Shown here piece after piece: positions 19,324 through 29,803 of a DNA stretch of 64,000 nucleotides. Below the pieces are notes generated by a model. The model was not told where the DNA came from, did not search any database, and worked only from the letters and a program-made list of their open reading frames with translations. The translations under genes and the position numbers were made by a program. Positions within the stretch are counted from its first letter, which is position 1. Every line of letters begins with the position of its first letter. The DNA is taken from NCBI RefSeq assembly GCF_040869045.1, contig NC_090319.1, forward strand, positions 180,146,645 through 180,210,644, given 5' to 3'. This DNA comes from Eurosta solidaginis. Lineage: Eukaryota; Arthropoda; Insecta; Diptera; Tephritidae.

Positions 19324-20477
19324 TTACTGTGTGGCAGTGGAGTTAGCCACATCCCCCATCATCAGCTCCTCCTCCGTGTAATGCAGGTGTAACCCGCCTA
19401 TCCCCATGGATGAGGTAGACGAGGTGTAGCTGTCCAGCGTGTCCGGCTCACCCCCATCTGCCTTCTTAACCACGTCCTCGTCGCTACCTTCTTCTTCTGG
19501 CTCCACCTCGGCTGCCAAGTTCCTAGCGGCGTTGACATCGTTACTGTAGACCCCTACAGTCACGGTGTCTAAACCATAATTTATCTCGCCTCCAGTTTTC
19601 CTCAATACTGTCAGCGATTCCTCATTCAGTGGGAGAACAGCCTGGCGTGTGGCTCTGTCCCCCTTCTCCACGCTGACAACTCTCCAATTGGGGGCGGGCA
19701 GCATCGGGTTGAGGATCCTTATCATGCTTAGTATCCTCTCTGGTTCAGCAGGTTTTTCCGGTAGCCACACTCTTGCTCGTGGCCGCAACGGTATGTCTTT
19801 GGAATCGACCGCCCTGAGCTTCGCTCCAGAGTAGACTTCACCTACAGACTCTACCGCCTTTTTGCATATGGCTGCGGACCTCTCTTCTCCGCATTCCACG
19901 ACTTTGGTGCTACCCTGGAACCACCCTGCGTCCTTGCATACCGGTGGCGTCCAGGATTGCGCACAAGCACGTCCAGGTTGATATTCGACAGCTCGCTTTT
20001 CACCCATTTCCATTTGTCTTTCTTTATTGCGCCGTCTTCCTGATTGTCGTCAAGGACCCCTTGCAGGATTTTGTCCTTGACCACTTCTGCAAAAGAGCGC
20101 CCATGTACCTTCGGCCTCTTTCGTTTGGTAGGCACTACTTCCGCCGACCTTGCCCTTTTGGATGCCACTTGTGGTGCCTTTTCTTCTGCCAGACGAAAGT
20201 CGGGTATCACCTCTTTCGCCCATTCAATCTCTGCCAGTATTTCTCCTACGCTGTCGCTTTCCGCTCCACTCTCGAGGTCTGGCATACGTGCGGATCTGGT
20301 TAGGGTCCTTGCAGCCGCTCTCCTGTGCTTGTATTCAACTTTACTGGGATTTGGCCGCTCACTAGGCTTTTTGAAGACCGTGGGTGTCGGGGGTGGACCA
20401 CGCGGGGGCTTCAACTGAGGCTGTATTTTCCATACCTGCTGCGTCTCTGCTAGTGCCAGGAGTATCCAGGAGAACAT
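19324..20477 (-). pseudogene. LOA-like LINE ORF1 (DUF4780-like)
   Basis: Two overlapping frames, joined by a frameshift near 19850-20010. The N-terminal frame is Pro/Arg rich (QLKPPRGPPPTPTVFKKPSE), with KRARSAEVVPTKRKRPKVHGR resembling a nuclear localisation signal. The C-terminal frame has RPRARVWLPEKPAEPERIL, NPMLPAPNWRVVS and an acidic tail, the pattern of DUF4780 found in LOA-type ORF1 proteins (family knowledge). Such proteins bind element RNA. There is no zinc knuckle. The frameshift makes it non-functional. Confidence 0.72.
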
Positions 20478-20990
20478 CTCTTTGCCCTGGCTAACTGCCG
20501 AAAGTTTTGTTGGTCAATTGCACTCATTGATTTTTGGAAGATCACCAATGTCGAAGCATTTTATGAATCATATACAATAATACAATTCATCATTTCAAAT
20601 GACTTCGTTTGGTGCTACAAAAATTATAAGATACAATCTTATGCCGACATTTAAGGTGAGTACTTCATGTGGAATATCTAATTGTTCTGTAGATCTAAGG
20701 AACAGTTTCTACAATGTTTTTAAGGATTCTGATCCAACATCAAATTACATTGCATACATATTACATATTCAAGGTCCGATTTATCATCGAGCGGGTGCAT
20801 TTTTACCATTTTCTGACGCTAACCATCAATTTTTGCAAATATATTTTATCGGAGATGAAAATCGTGAGTTGGATGAACGTTGCACAATTAGCTCGCATAC
20901 AAAACGAGCGATTATTTGCGATCTCCAAAGATTTTTTCATTAGAACAATGAATTGGTGAAATTGTTCAAAACCGCTTTCGATCGTATGCC

Positions 20991-21296
20991 ATGCCATATG
21001 ATCAGAATATACCCGCGTTAGGTATGCCTGTCGTAACCTATCCGCGGCGAATCCTGTTTCACTAACAGACGAGGCTCTGGCGACCCCAAGCTCCTCATGG
21101 AACTTGGGGGTGGGGAGGGAGGGGATGGCCTGAAGGTTTAATGTGGCCACATAAATCGTTCCCGAGATGATTGGGCTAGCACTTTAATGGTGCTGTGGTA
21201 GCGAAGCGTACCGGATCTGTATCCGGCAAAGGACCATCACATCGATAACACTCCCAAAGCCTTCGGGGAGCAACAATATCGCTACAACAACAGGAA
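20991..21296 (-). repeat. LINE 3'-region fragment, family F, copy 1
   Basis: On the minus strand it reads GGGAGTGTTATCGATGTGATG ... TCGGGAACGATTTATGTGG ... CCCACCCCCAAGTTCCATGAGG ... GAAACAGGATTCGCCG and ends TACGACAGGCATACC then GCGGGTATATTCT. It interrupts the Helitron between DRMP and SDNHK. Related pieces are at 30300-30485, 52140-52250 and (terminal part) 35140-35194. The parent element is not identified. Confidence 0.65.
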
Positions 21297-21411
21297 CAAC
21301 ATCTGATAATCACAAAATCATAATCAGAGGGGATAAAACGCCTTTTGGTGAGCATGCCAGAAGATTTAATGTATCGACGATTGATGAAGTGGCAATTGTA
21401 ATTGAACAATT

Positions 21412-21884
21412 GTGGTGTGTCGCAAACTCGGCAAAGGAGTGGAGGCACCACAATTGTGTTAGGGTTAAATTTAAAGGATAATAAAAAGGAAGGCGAGAGA
21501 TATTTCTCGTTATAATATTTGTTTTTATTATAGTGAAAATTAAAATTAGCACAATAATTTACCTTGTATAATAAAATGTGGCGGGGCTCCTCGGACGGTG
21601 TTAGCTGTGGTTCGCTCAACGATCGCTGGAAAAGTAGACGGTTGCCTTGTCGAGGACAACCGCTGAACCGCGGAAAAAGTCTCCGGTTTTAAGGGGAAGC
21701 TTCCCCACATAGTTGTACCGGCATACATGTATATGTGTACGGACAACATAACCCTACCTATGTGCACATATATATGCAGGTGGGCGAACTAGGGGTCGAT
21801 AAATTGGTGCTATTAGGGTGGCGCAAGATAAGAAGAATTTAGGCTTCGGGCCTAAACATGCCGGCCCCCTTGCGGTACGCAACA
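21412..21884 (-). repeat. BEL-1 3' LTR
   Basis: On the minus strand it starts TGTTGCGTACCGCAAGGGG after a purine-rich tract and ends CACACCACA. TG...CA ends, ~473 bp. No second LTR exists for comparison. Near its end are two inverted copies of CACCACAATTGT (21411-21424 and 21444-21460) that could form a hairpin. Confidence 0.6.
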
Positions 21885-21900
21885 GCCCACATTCCGCCCG
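21885..21900 (-). other. BEL-1 polypurine tract
   Basis: The minus strand reads CGGGCGGAATGTGGGC immediately before the LTR start TGTTGCG; position and composition fit a plus-strand primer. Confidence 0.5.
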
Positions 21901-22126
21901 AGCATCCTCGACCACGATTTGTCTTAAATTAGATTCTAAATTAAACGGTGCGCGCCGGATGGCGCGACGGCATCCTCCTTGCTTTCGCCGTGACCTAGAG
22001 CTAGGACAATAGGAAAAAATTAATTGCCATTCATATAAAAGTTCATTTATTTCGGGAAATGTACAATTTACATGTTTAAACTTAGAATAAACTAACTAAG
22101 TAACCCTAAATAACCGTTAGGGTATG

Positions 22127-22878
22127 CTAGATCGGGTGTGTCCCCGAAAGCACCCACCCGAAGATCGTGCTTTGCGCGAGCAGCGATCCAAAGGATGGTG
22201 GTAATGTGCCCGACGTCATGATTTCGGCGTAGACGTCGCCGCCAAGAACGAGGCGAATTGGGGTGGACGCATAAAAATGGGGGTCTGCAAGTCGGATGTG
22301 CTCGTAAGGAGCCGCGACGCTGGGGTCGACGTTGTAAGTTGGACTGACGCGCCTGAAGTCATGGACGCAGACTGCGTGAGTCGTCACCGTCTTACTCTGC
22401 CCATGTTTGTCTCTAATGCAAATAAAACAGCCGGTTTCGCCGTCGGCGTTGGTTGTCGGCAGTGCTAACTCTCGCGCCAGCCTGCGGTCGATCGTTGTGC
22501 GGGGGAACATGCGTCTATGAGGGCACGGATGAGGTGCAGACGGCCTCCGGCTTCCATCTTCACGATCGCAGTTGGCGCCAGAGCAGCCATTGGCCGAAGG
22601 GTTGGGCCGGCTAAGGCGCGGGCAGGAATGACCCCGTTCCGGAATGAACTGTGTTGAGGTAGCTGGCGCGGCCGAGTAGCCAGTCTACCGTCTCGATGGT
22701 CTTCCTTCACGTTTCGTATCGCGTGTAGCTGGGGCGGCCGAGGGGCCAGTCTACGATCGCGCGTTGGTCGATGTGCTTGCGTGCGTTGTTGCGTAGTTGG
22801 GCGGAACGGCCGTGATTCCGCTCCACTTTTCTCTCGTCGTTCGTGTGCTAATAGGGGTCGGAACGCCGTGGGTCCCAT
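22127..22878 (-). pseudogene. BEL-1 aspartic protease (DUF1758-type)
   Basis: Upstream frame ends LHLIRALIDAC, the ALIDxC/G active site of Pao/BEL protease. A frameshift near 22500 leads into TTIDRRLARELALPTTNADG, then FYASTPIRLVLGGDVYAEIM and TIFGWVLSGT, the hallmark end of this domain. Sequence before the active site (22878-22560) is Arg/Pro rich and probably frameshifted linker. Intact protease would process Gag-Pol. Confidence 0.78.
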
Positions 22879-23083
22879 CCCCTAGTGTCGGAACTTACTA
22901 TATGGGAGCCCGCTCCACTCCCGGATGGCAGTTGTGGTTCTTCTGCAAAGGCCGACTCGGACGCGTGGAGAGACAGCGCCTCATCCATCGTCCCGTCGTC
23001 CACCTCTTGCATCGTAGGCATCCGCTCATAACCTTCTTCTAACCCTCTTCTTCCATGACTAGCTGGTACCAGCTCTTCGGCGG

Positions 23084-23374
23084 CTATGGCTCGGACGACA
23101 AGTCTTCCATGGAAAGGTGCAGCGTGGTATGATGGTTGCTAACATATCTTCGGCACCTTCCTTTGCTCGTGCAGTCTTTGGCACGATGTACCATTGAAAG
23201 GCAATTTAGCCAGTCCTTGGCCTTTATAATTTCGCGCAGTCGTTGCAGCGGGGACTTCGCGCGGTATATCGGGCATGACCTGATTGGATGTTTCGCGTCG
23301 CATAAATGGCACGGCTTTGGGTAACGAGCGGCCTGGCGCTCAGAACTCCTTCTTAGCGAAGCGTAACGAGTCAT
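23084..23374 (-). pseudogene. BEL-1 gag zinc-binding region
   Basis: CHLCDAKHPIRSCPIYRAK, then LNCLSMVHRAKDCTSKGRC and NHHTTLH: the Cys/His pattern that precedes protease in BEL/Pao polyproteins. About 97 codons open. The rest of gag is not recognised upstream. Confidence 0.72.
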
Positions 23375-23790
23375 TCTATTGAGAGAGTATGGAAGAAAAT
23401 AAAGGAAACTCGTTCAGTTGTTATGACCGTGTCACGCTTTCGGTGGCGAGTAAGCCCTAGTTTTATTAAATTGCATATTGCGTATTGGTAGGGTGAAACT
23501 CGGTAGCTGCCTAAGAAGATATTCGCGCATGTTATGTGCATGGTCTCTTTCAAGGCGCATTATGTGTCTTGGGCTTTAGTGCCTTATTTTGTTTATTTTT
23601 GTGTCATCCGGTAGCGTTTCATCTAGTCAGGCATACTAGTGCTGCAGAAAAATGGACATTTAAATTGCTTGGTACTCACATTTTGGTACCGACCCGGTAG
23701 AGAGTGTTTAATGTGGGATCTATCGAGTCGTTGTTATTTGTGTTGTTGGTGCTAAAAACCAACAACTTTCCTGCCCGCCACAAAAAAAAA

Positions 23791-24116
23791 TGTTTGGACA
23801 GCAAAATTTTATGCTATATAAAGAAAAAATAAAAAATCTTCGTTTCGAACGAGGAGAAAAATTTGTCGAATGAACCATTCTTTTGTATTGCCCTTCGATT
23901 ATTTGTTCAACTTTTCCCCAAGTACGCTTATAGTCCTGTTTTATTGATGGTTTTTATTAAAAGGCACGGTTCCCGAATTGTATTTTGCTCCGATACCGAT
24001 TTGCCAGAAACGGGTTTTTGGGTCCCCGTTCGCATCTTTTTATGCATCCCTAGTATACTGTACATTTAAACCCAGCATATATACGTACATACGTTGGTAT
24101 AAGTATATGGGCAGTC
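23791..24116. other. No recognised feature
   Basis: AT-rich; a short frame at 23863-24069 has no known motif. Confidence 0.3.
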
Positions 24117-24802
24117 AGTGCACGGACTTTACTGCATTGGTAGATTGACCAACCTTTTTGACCCATTTTTCATTTTCTACTACTTTTACGACTTCTGCTA
24201 CCAAAACTTGGATTCTACCCATATTTCAGTATTTGCGCACTGAAAACGTATACTGCGATAATTTTACAGTATTGAGTTGCCGAGCCCACCCAACAAATAT
24301 TAGGAAGATTAGGATTTGGCGATACTGACCAAATCAGTCAATTTTGAGAAATTTGTGAAGAACTTAAACAGGAAATGAATTTTTGATTAGAGAAATATAG
24401 TAACTGAGCACGCGAGTATTTTCTGCGATATTTTTGTTTTTTTTTTTGTGAATATTTTGAACGACAATAAAAAGTTTTACGTAACGATAACATGCCGAAC
24501 TCGGTTATTTTGCGGCAGTACTTTTGGTACATTGGAAAATTGTTGTGGTAGTTAGACGTTGTGGCAAAAGTCTCATGAGTGTTTATAGCTCGAAATACAG
24601 GAAAAAGTCAAGTGCAAATTTTTTGTTGAGTTTTATTTCCATAAAATGTGCTTTATTTCGTTTTAACAACATATTATGAATTTTTTTTGTACAAATATAA
24701 ACGGTAATTTTGTTTTCCGGACCAAAATCTACCAACTACTACTATTTCCTTTTTTCCGTCTACCAACATTTTGCATTTAAAGGTCCGCGCACTGTTACCC
24801 AG
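24111..24802. repeat. Possible non-autonomous DNA element with CAGTG ends
   Basis: CAGTGCACGGACTTTACTGCATTGGTAGA starts at ~24117; the complementary strand from ~24798 reads CAGTGCGCGGACCTTTAAATGC, then TTGGTAGA. The arms match imperfectly over ~35 bases. CAGTG ends resemble hAT elements, but no clean 8-bp duplication is visible and the interior does not code. Confidence 0.4.
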
Positions 24803-24820
24803 CAGCAACGACCAAAAAGG

Positions 24821-24921
24821 TGAACATTCAAACATACAGATGTAGAGAAAAAATTTGAACATTCAAACATACAGATGCATAGAAAGAATATGAACATTCA
24901 AACACACATATGTATAGAATG
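24821..24921 (+). repeat. Short tandem repeat, about three ~37-bp units
   Basis: Units start GAACATTCAAACATACAGATG (third: GAACATTCAAACACACATATG). No protein or RNA role suggested. Confidence 0.75.
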
Positions 24922-25351
24922 TAAATTTCATTTCAATGGTATTGAAACAAACGGGAAGCAAATCGACTGATTCACTGCTTCGCTTCTCCGTTACTTAATT
25001 TTCATTCTTTTCAAATTTACGGCGCGTGGGTAGCGTACGCTGAGTATAGACGAGAAAAAATTGGTAATTAAATTTTAGTAGGTGATACTTTAATATATTT
25101 TCTTTATTAATTAATTAATTTTGTTTCTTTTCAGGTTACTGGCGTGGATGGTGGTGACGATCCTACACGTTGGCATGGGCACCGGGATTTATTGGTTTTT
25201 CTTCGGTTTTTTTTTCTCTTTTTCTCTTTTTTAGGTTACCGGCATTGCAAAGGGGTGCTCCAACTGCGGCGTCGGCCGCGCCGTCAGTTGCCACACTTTT
25301 GCGATGCCCATTGATGCATGCACTAATGGCTTTTTCTCTGTTTCTTGGCAG
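24922..25351. other. Sequence with three splice-acceptor-like sites
   Basis: Polypyrimidine runs ending TTTTCAG (25135), TTTTTTAG (25234) and TCTTGGCAG (25351) precede the gene fragments. The first two are followed by GTTACTGGC and GTTACCGGC, weakly similar starts. The stretches between encode nothing I recognise. Confidence 0.35.
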
Positions 25352-25560
25352 ATTTTGTCATGGATATTTTGGGCACAGTAGATCCTAATCGTGAAATGGT
25401 GAGATGGGTTCATGCCACGAACACCCAGAAATGTATTCGTGCTGGTGGTAAACACAATGATTTGGATGATGTCCGTAAAGATGTTTACCATCACACATTT
25501 TTTTTTTTTTGGAATGCTTGGCAATTGGTCATTTGGGGGTCACAAAAAAATAAATATGCG
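25352..25560 (+). pseudogene. AlaRS: Alanyl-tRNA synthetase fragment
   Basis: After an acceptor-like CAG the frame reads [45 protein letters not shown], in pieces matching the highly conserved class II catalytic core of AlaRS near motif 2 ([20 protein letters not shown] in family members). A run of 13 T shifts the frame; the next frame gives MLGNWSFG, again AlaRS. The match ends at ~25557, where poly(A) polymerase sequence begins with no spacer. About 65 of ~960 residues remain. The Gly of DDVG is Arg here. A pseudogene fragment, not a functional synthetase. Confidence 0.85.
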
Positions 25561-25801
25561 TAAAGCATTGGAACCATTTGAAAGCCAAAATGAGCTGAAC
25601 CATCGTATGGAAATTTTAGCTAAACTCAACACATTTGTTAAGCAATGGGTCAAAGATGTCTCAATGGCAAAAAATGTGCCAGAGACAGCCTCTGAGAAAC
25701 TTGGTGGCAAAATGTATACCTTCGGTTCATATCGGTTAGGTGTACATCACAAAGGTGCCGATATGGATGCGCTTTGTGTGGCGCCACGTAACATTGAAAG
25801 T
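25561..25801 (+). pseudogene. hrg: Poly(A) polymerase fragment fused to the AlaRS piece
   Basis: KALEPFESQNELNHRMEILAKL, WVKDVSMAKNVPE, GGKMYTFGSYRLG, VHHKGADMDALCVAPRNIE. This is the nucleotidyltransferase start of canonical PAP: FGSYRLGVHHKGADxD contains the GS motif and the first two metal-binding Asp residues. ~80 residues remain of a >600-residue protein. Similarity stops after APRNIES, and a stop follows at 25847. It is in the same frame as the second AlaRS segment. PAP polyadenylates mRNA in the nucleus; this relic cannot. Confidence 0.87.
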
Positions 25802-25849
25802 ACATATATTTATTCATCTGCAATAGCAAGTGCATTAGCTAAATTTTAA

Positions 25850-26347
25850 GCTAATTCTATTCCAAAATTAAATAAAAATGTGAAAAAATTAATATCATTG
25901 CAAAAGAGGACGTGGGCGCTCGATGATGACTATTGTGACTATAAGTGTACAAAATTTGTTTTCCCTCTTAATCATTTTAAAAATTTAGAAACTTCATCTA
26001 GTTGATTAAAGTATCATATTTTTTTTTCAAATCAGTCAAAATATTAACTTTAGAAAAAATGTTACCTTTTGAATACCGAATACGATTTCTTTTGCTCTCA
26101 GACACTTTCAACGTGTTTTACATGTCAAATTGACCACGTTGGTCAGTAATCTCTAATCGATGTACAAAACTACATAGTAGCCTGAAATAACAAAAATTTA
26201 AATACGTGAAAGATGTTGAAAAAAGTGTAAAAGACGAAATGGATCCAACCAAATAGTGAAAACTGAAAACCGTACCAAAAGTCTGAAGTGTACTTACAAA
26301 AATATTTAGCTTAGGTAAATAAATTGTGATAATAATTTAAATAAAAA
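25850..26347. other. Gap between PAP fragment and lipase exon 1
   Basis: No coding motif. The last ~130 bases are AT-rich and could be the lipase 5' untranslated region (leader ending TTTAAATAAAAAATG). Confidence 0.3.
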
Positions 26348-26569
26348 ATGTACAGCACATCAAAACCGAAATACACCACGAGTATCCCGGGATTAATGCT
26401 GGTCTTATGGATTATAGCCTGTGCTCTACTACCCAATTGTCATGCCAAATCATTTTTAAATTATGGCCACCATGTCACCCCGCGTGAACCATCTACTACG
26501 CAGTCTCCAGCTACAACAAGTGCGCCAGAAATGCGCGATATAATAACACTGGTCGACGGCCAAAATTTA
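26348..26569 (+). pseudogene. Lipase-like gene, exon 1 with signal peptide
   Basis: ATG 26348 opens MYSTSKPKYTTSIPG, then a hydrophobic stretch LMLVLWIIACALLPNCHA that looks like a signal peptide with cleavage after CHA, then a Thr/Ser/Pro-rich linker. At ~26569 the frame enters the inverted repeat of a DNA element and stops at 26585. Assignment to the lipase rests on the matching downstream exon at 29804 on the other side of the insertion. An independent secreted-protein start cannot be excluded. Confidence 0.5.
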
Positions 26570-27050
26570 CCAGAGACGCCGTTATGAAATTCGTATGTAA
26601 AACCACCCCCTGATTTCGAAAATCGAGTTCATTTTTGATTCTATGGTACCGTTTTTGGGATATTTGCAATTAACCGTTATTCGAAAAAACCAAAAAGGTG
26701 GCTCCCTTTAATAACCTATATGTCACGAACGGGTAAAGCAATTTACAGTATCGGAAAGACAATAAAATTTGCTATAAATGCATAATACATTGTTTTTTGC
26801 TCAACCAGATAGTTTTCGAGATATTAGCTTATAATTTCAGATTTTTGTTTTTTTTATGAAAAAATATGAAAAAAATTACTCTTTGCGAGGGCAGCATTCC
26901 AAAACCACAACTTGTTTTCCAGATGTTTTTTCTTTACATAAAGCTCTGTCTAATTAAAAAAAAGATAAGCTACCATCGAAGAAAATCGATGCAAAACTAT
27001 GTAAGTTATAAGCGATCAAATAAAAATACCCAGGTTGGGCAATTTCAACG
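26570..27050 (+). repeat. Left terminal inverted repeat
   Basis: 481 bp, inverted copy of 29285-29774. Contains GCTCAACCAGATAGTTTTCGAG and ACCCAGGTTGGGCAA near its inner end. Confidence 0.9.
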
Positions 27051-27195
27051 AATACCTCAAAACGTATGTGAGTGAAATATCTAGCTATGCTCTGTTTCTA
27101 TTTAGTTAAAAGTTCAATTTATGAATGAAATTTCCCATATTTTTAACTTTTTTTAAATTTATTTATGTTTATACTATATTCTAACAATCTTTATC

Positions 27196-28785
27196 TTAAT
27201 TTGATTTTACTATGTAGTCGAAATAATTATGTGTTCTACTTTGACGCTTATACAGTTTAGGATCGGTTTCTCTTATGAGAAACCAGCAGTAATCACCCAT
27301 CATTGCGACGTCCCAGAATCCTTGATATCGATTCTCAATTAATTTCGTTTGCTGATGAAACCGTTCGCCATGTTCGTCACTTTCGTCGCAAATATTTGCC
27401 GGAAAAAAGCTCAAATGTGAGTGCAGAAAGTGAATTTTTAAGGACATATTTACGCCTGGAAAGAAAATATTAGTTAGGTAAACAAGTTATAGAACTTTGG
27501 GAAACTAATTTTAATAAGCCTTTAAGCCATTTTCGCATAATTATTGATTAAGTCGTTCACTATCTGCTTGTAGTTAGGGCTTTTGTGTCTACCGAGAAAA
27601 GAAGCAACGACCTTTTCAAAGGATTCCCACGCTGCTGCCTCAACTGATGAGAGTAGTCTTTTGAATTGATTACTGTTGATCAACTTTTTTATTTGTGCTC
27701 CAACAAAAATACCTTCCTTTACTTGGCTTGAGAAATATCTGGAAAAATTGTTTTCATATAGTCGAATGCTTCGCCTTCTTTGTCCAAAGCCTTAACCAAG
27801 TTTTTAATGAGACCGAGCTTGATGTGTAAGGGTGGAAGTATGATTTTCTCTTTCTTGACAAGAGGGGTGTATTTGATGTTATCCACACCAACGGTAAACT
27901 CGACTCTTTCCGGCCAATCCTTTCTGACGTAGTGGTCCCTACGAGCTCGGCTATCCCACTTGCAAAGGAAGCAGCAGTGCTTGGTGTAGCCACTTTGTAG
28001 ACCGCATAGCATTGTAACGACTTTGATATTTGATAAATTTGAGTAGTTTTTGCGTTTCCTCGTAGGTTTCCTTTGTATTTACTGCATGTACGATCGGGAT
28101 AGAAGGCTTTTTGTTACAAATATGCAATAATACAGCCTTCAAACTCAGTTTATTGCTGTCTATGAACAATCGCCAGTCTTTTGAATCATATGTTTGACCA
28201 AACTCTTTGAATAAACCAGGAATGTCGTTGCAGTAGCATATACTGTCTTTCTTGGTATAGTATTTGGAAAATTGTTCGTGACGAGTTCTACAATATATCA
28301 CCTTAACATCGGATAACACAAATTTAAATTGTTGCATACGAGAAGCGTGGATCTCGGCCTTTTCCTTGGATAGTTCCAAATCTCTTATCCAATCATTAAG
28401 TTGTGCTTGTGACAGAACGTTTCTCTCGTTTCCCATGCGAAATTCAGTACAACTTGATTCCCCGCACTCAGATACTACTGTTGACTTTTGTTTGACAAAT
28501 ATAATACTCTATTGAATGGCAAGTAGGTTCTCTCCATATCATTGGTGTATCAAATTTTATTTGTTGTCCTGATTCCGACTGAATCAATTCTACTCGACAC
28601 GATGTACACAAAGTGTTCGGTGTCCATGGTTTTTCAGCATTTTTAGGCTCAATGCCAAAATACTTGGAGTATAAAGTTTTCATATGATCTGAGAATACTC
28701 GTCGTCGCCTTATGATAGTATATTGGCCACACATGAAACAGAACATATCGTTATTACAAACAAATTCTCGCTTCATTTTACTCAT
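27196..28785 (-). pseudogene. Transposase-like gene of the long-TIR element (frameshifted, probable intron)
   Basis: Minus-strand order. 28785-28468: a Cys-rich N-terminus (FCFMCGQYTI, PNTLCTSCRVEL, PMIWREPTCHS). 28436-27951: DWIRDLELSKEKAEI, YYTKKDSICYCNDI, FIDSNKLSLKAVLLH. 28012-27719: CGLQSGYTKHCCFLCKWDSRA, LPPLHIKLGLIKN. 27447-27196, after a probable intron with TTTCTTTCCAG at ~27449: MSLKIHFLHSHL, SDEHGERFHQ, RYQGFWDVAMMGDYCW. I recognise the combination as a protein family repeated many times in arthropod genomes; its catalytic residues are not established. There are at least two frame breaks. Confidence 0.72.
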
Positions 28786-29284
28786 TTTACTTTTTTTAAT
28801 AAATCACGGTTTTGAAATTTGACTTATGAACTGAACTATCTTCGGCGAGCCTTGCAGATGTTATGAAGTTTCAAGGTGCATTAACTCATATTTATACTCG
28901 GAACAAGAATAAAATTGAAAAAATCAAATCTTACCTAGACAGAAAGGTTCCTTTTTATACGAAGCCGGGAAAAGAAAATACTACCTACTTTAGATGTAGG
29001 CTTTAAAAAAATTTTTGTGTCTTATAATTTTGAAAATCTACCTGCATACTTACCCATAAGTGACGGAAATACATGTTTATAACTAGATGCCTACAGCAGG
29101 TTTCGAACCCAACCACTCTTCCTTTCGATGCAACCTCTCTACCTAATATAAAACAATTCGAGTATTAAAAGTACTATTTGATTTATTTAAAGAAAAAGTA
29201 TTATCATTGTTATGGTGTTATTCGTTTATCCGGATAATATCCCATTTGCACTTTATACCTTTAATATATGTATGTATACATACA

Positions 29285-29774
29285 TTGAAGTTGCGCAACC
29301 TGGGTATTTTTATTTGATCGCTTATAACTTACGTAGTTTTGCATCGATTTTATTCGATGATAGCTTATCTTTTTTCTAAATAAACAGAGCTTTACGCAAA
29401 GGAAAAATATCTGGATAAAAAGTTGTGGTTTTGGAATGTTGCCCTCGCAAAAAGTTTTTTTTTTCATATTTTTTCATAAAAAAAACAAAAATCTGAAATG
29501 ATAAGCTAATATCTCGAAAACTGTCTGGTTGAGCAAAAAACAATGTATTATGTATTCATAGAAAATTTTATCGTCTTTCTGATTCTGTAAACTTTTTTGC
29601 AATTGCTTTACCCGTTCGTGAGATATACGTAATTAAAGGGAGCCATCTTTTTGGTTTTTTCGAATAACGGTAAATTGCAAATATCTCAAAAACCGTACCA
29701 TATAATCAAAAATGAACTCAATTTTCGAAATCAGGGGATGATTTTGCATACGAATTTCATAACGGCGTTTCTGG
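29285..29774 (-). repeat. Right terminal inverted repeat
   Basis: 490 bp, inverted copy of 26570-27050, with a 9-bp insertion (GCAAAAAAG type) relative to it. Ends TTCTGG next to TA. Confidence 0.9.
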
Positions 29775-29803
29775 TAAAGAGAAAAAGTTGAAATTCGTGG
29801 TCC

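Larger units (their letters stand above)
17964..20516 (-). mobile_element. Internally deleted LOA-like LINE inserted in Helitron copy 2
   Basis: Comparison with the uninterrupted Helitron copy at 1-276 places the insertion between CCTGATCCATT and GCACTCATTG. Minus-strand order: ORF1 (20477-19324), endonuclease start, RNase H, then a short 3' region ending AACCTAACCTAAT. The RT and most of the endonuclease are missing, so a full element of perhaps 5 kb is reduced to 2.55 kb. Any target duplication is at most a few bases (ATT). Confidence 0.8.
17676..21411 (+). mobile_element. Helitron Rep/helicase fragment, copy 2, interrupted twice
   Basis: Helitron protein segments lie at 17676-17963, 20517-20990 and 21297-21411: YRVAFNCDPKMDY, CPHCEAANFLGG, MCCANRKVKLPAFETPPDP, then SKHFMNHIQ, GPIYHRAGAFLPF, YFIGDENRELDERC, LFKTAFDRMP, then SDNHKIIIRGDKTPFGEHARRF and IDEVAIVI. 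The first break is a LOA-like LINE, the second a LINE 3' fragment, and a BEL LTR ends it at 21412. Stops and frameshifts occur. The helicase domain and Helitron termini are not visible. Confidence 0.82.
21412..23790 (-). mobile_element. BEL/Pao element remnant (BEL-1)
   Basis: Minus strand: zinc-knuckle region (23374-23084), protease (22525-22127), then directly non-coding sequence, polypurine tract and 3' LTR. RT, RNase H and integrase are deleted. The right boundary is uncertain; 23375-23790 has no recognisable motif. Confidence 0.75.
26570..29774 (-). mobile_element. DNA transposon with ~480-bp terminal inverted repeats
   Basis: Left arm 26570-27050 and right arm 29285-29774 are inverted copies at roughly 85-90% identity by eye; both begin CCAGA(G/A)ACGCCGTTATGAA. 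TA flanks both ends (26568-26569 and 29775-29776), consistent with TA target duplication. The interior holds a minus-strand transposase-like gene in pieces. It lies between lipase exons 1 and 2. The superfamily is not named from sequence alone. Confidence 0.85.

Noticed and set aside
18393..20418. Several plus-strand frames of 70-124 codons
   Set aside because: They are antisense shadows of the LOA-like ORF1 and RNase H on the minus strand.
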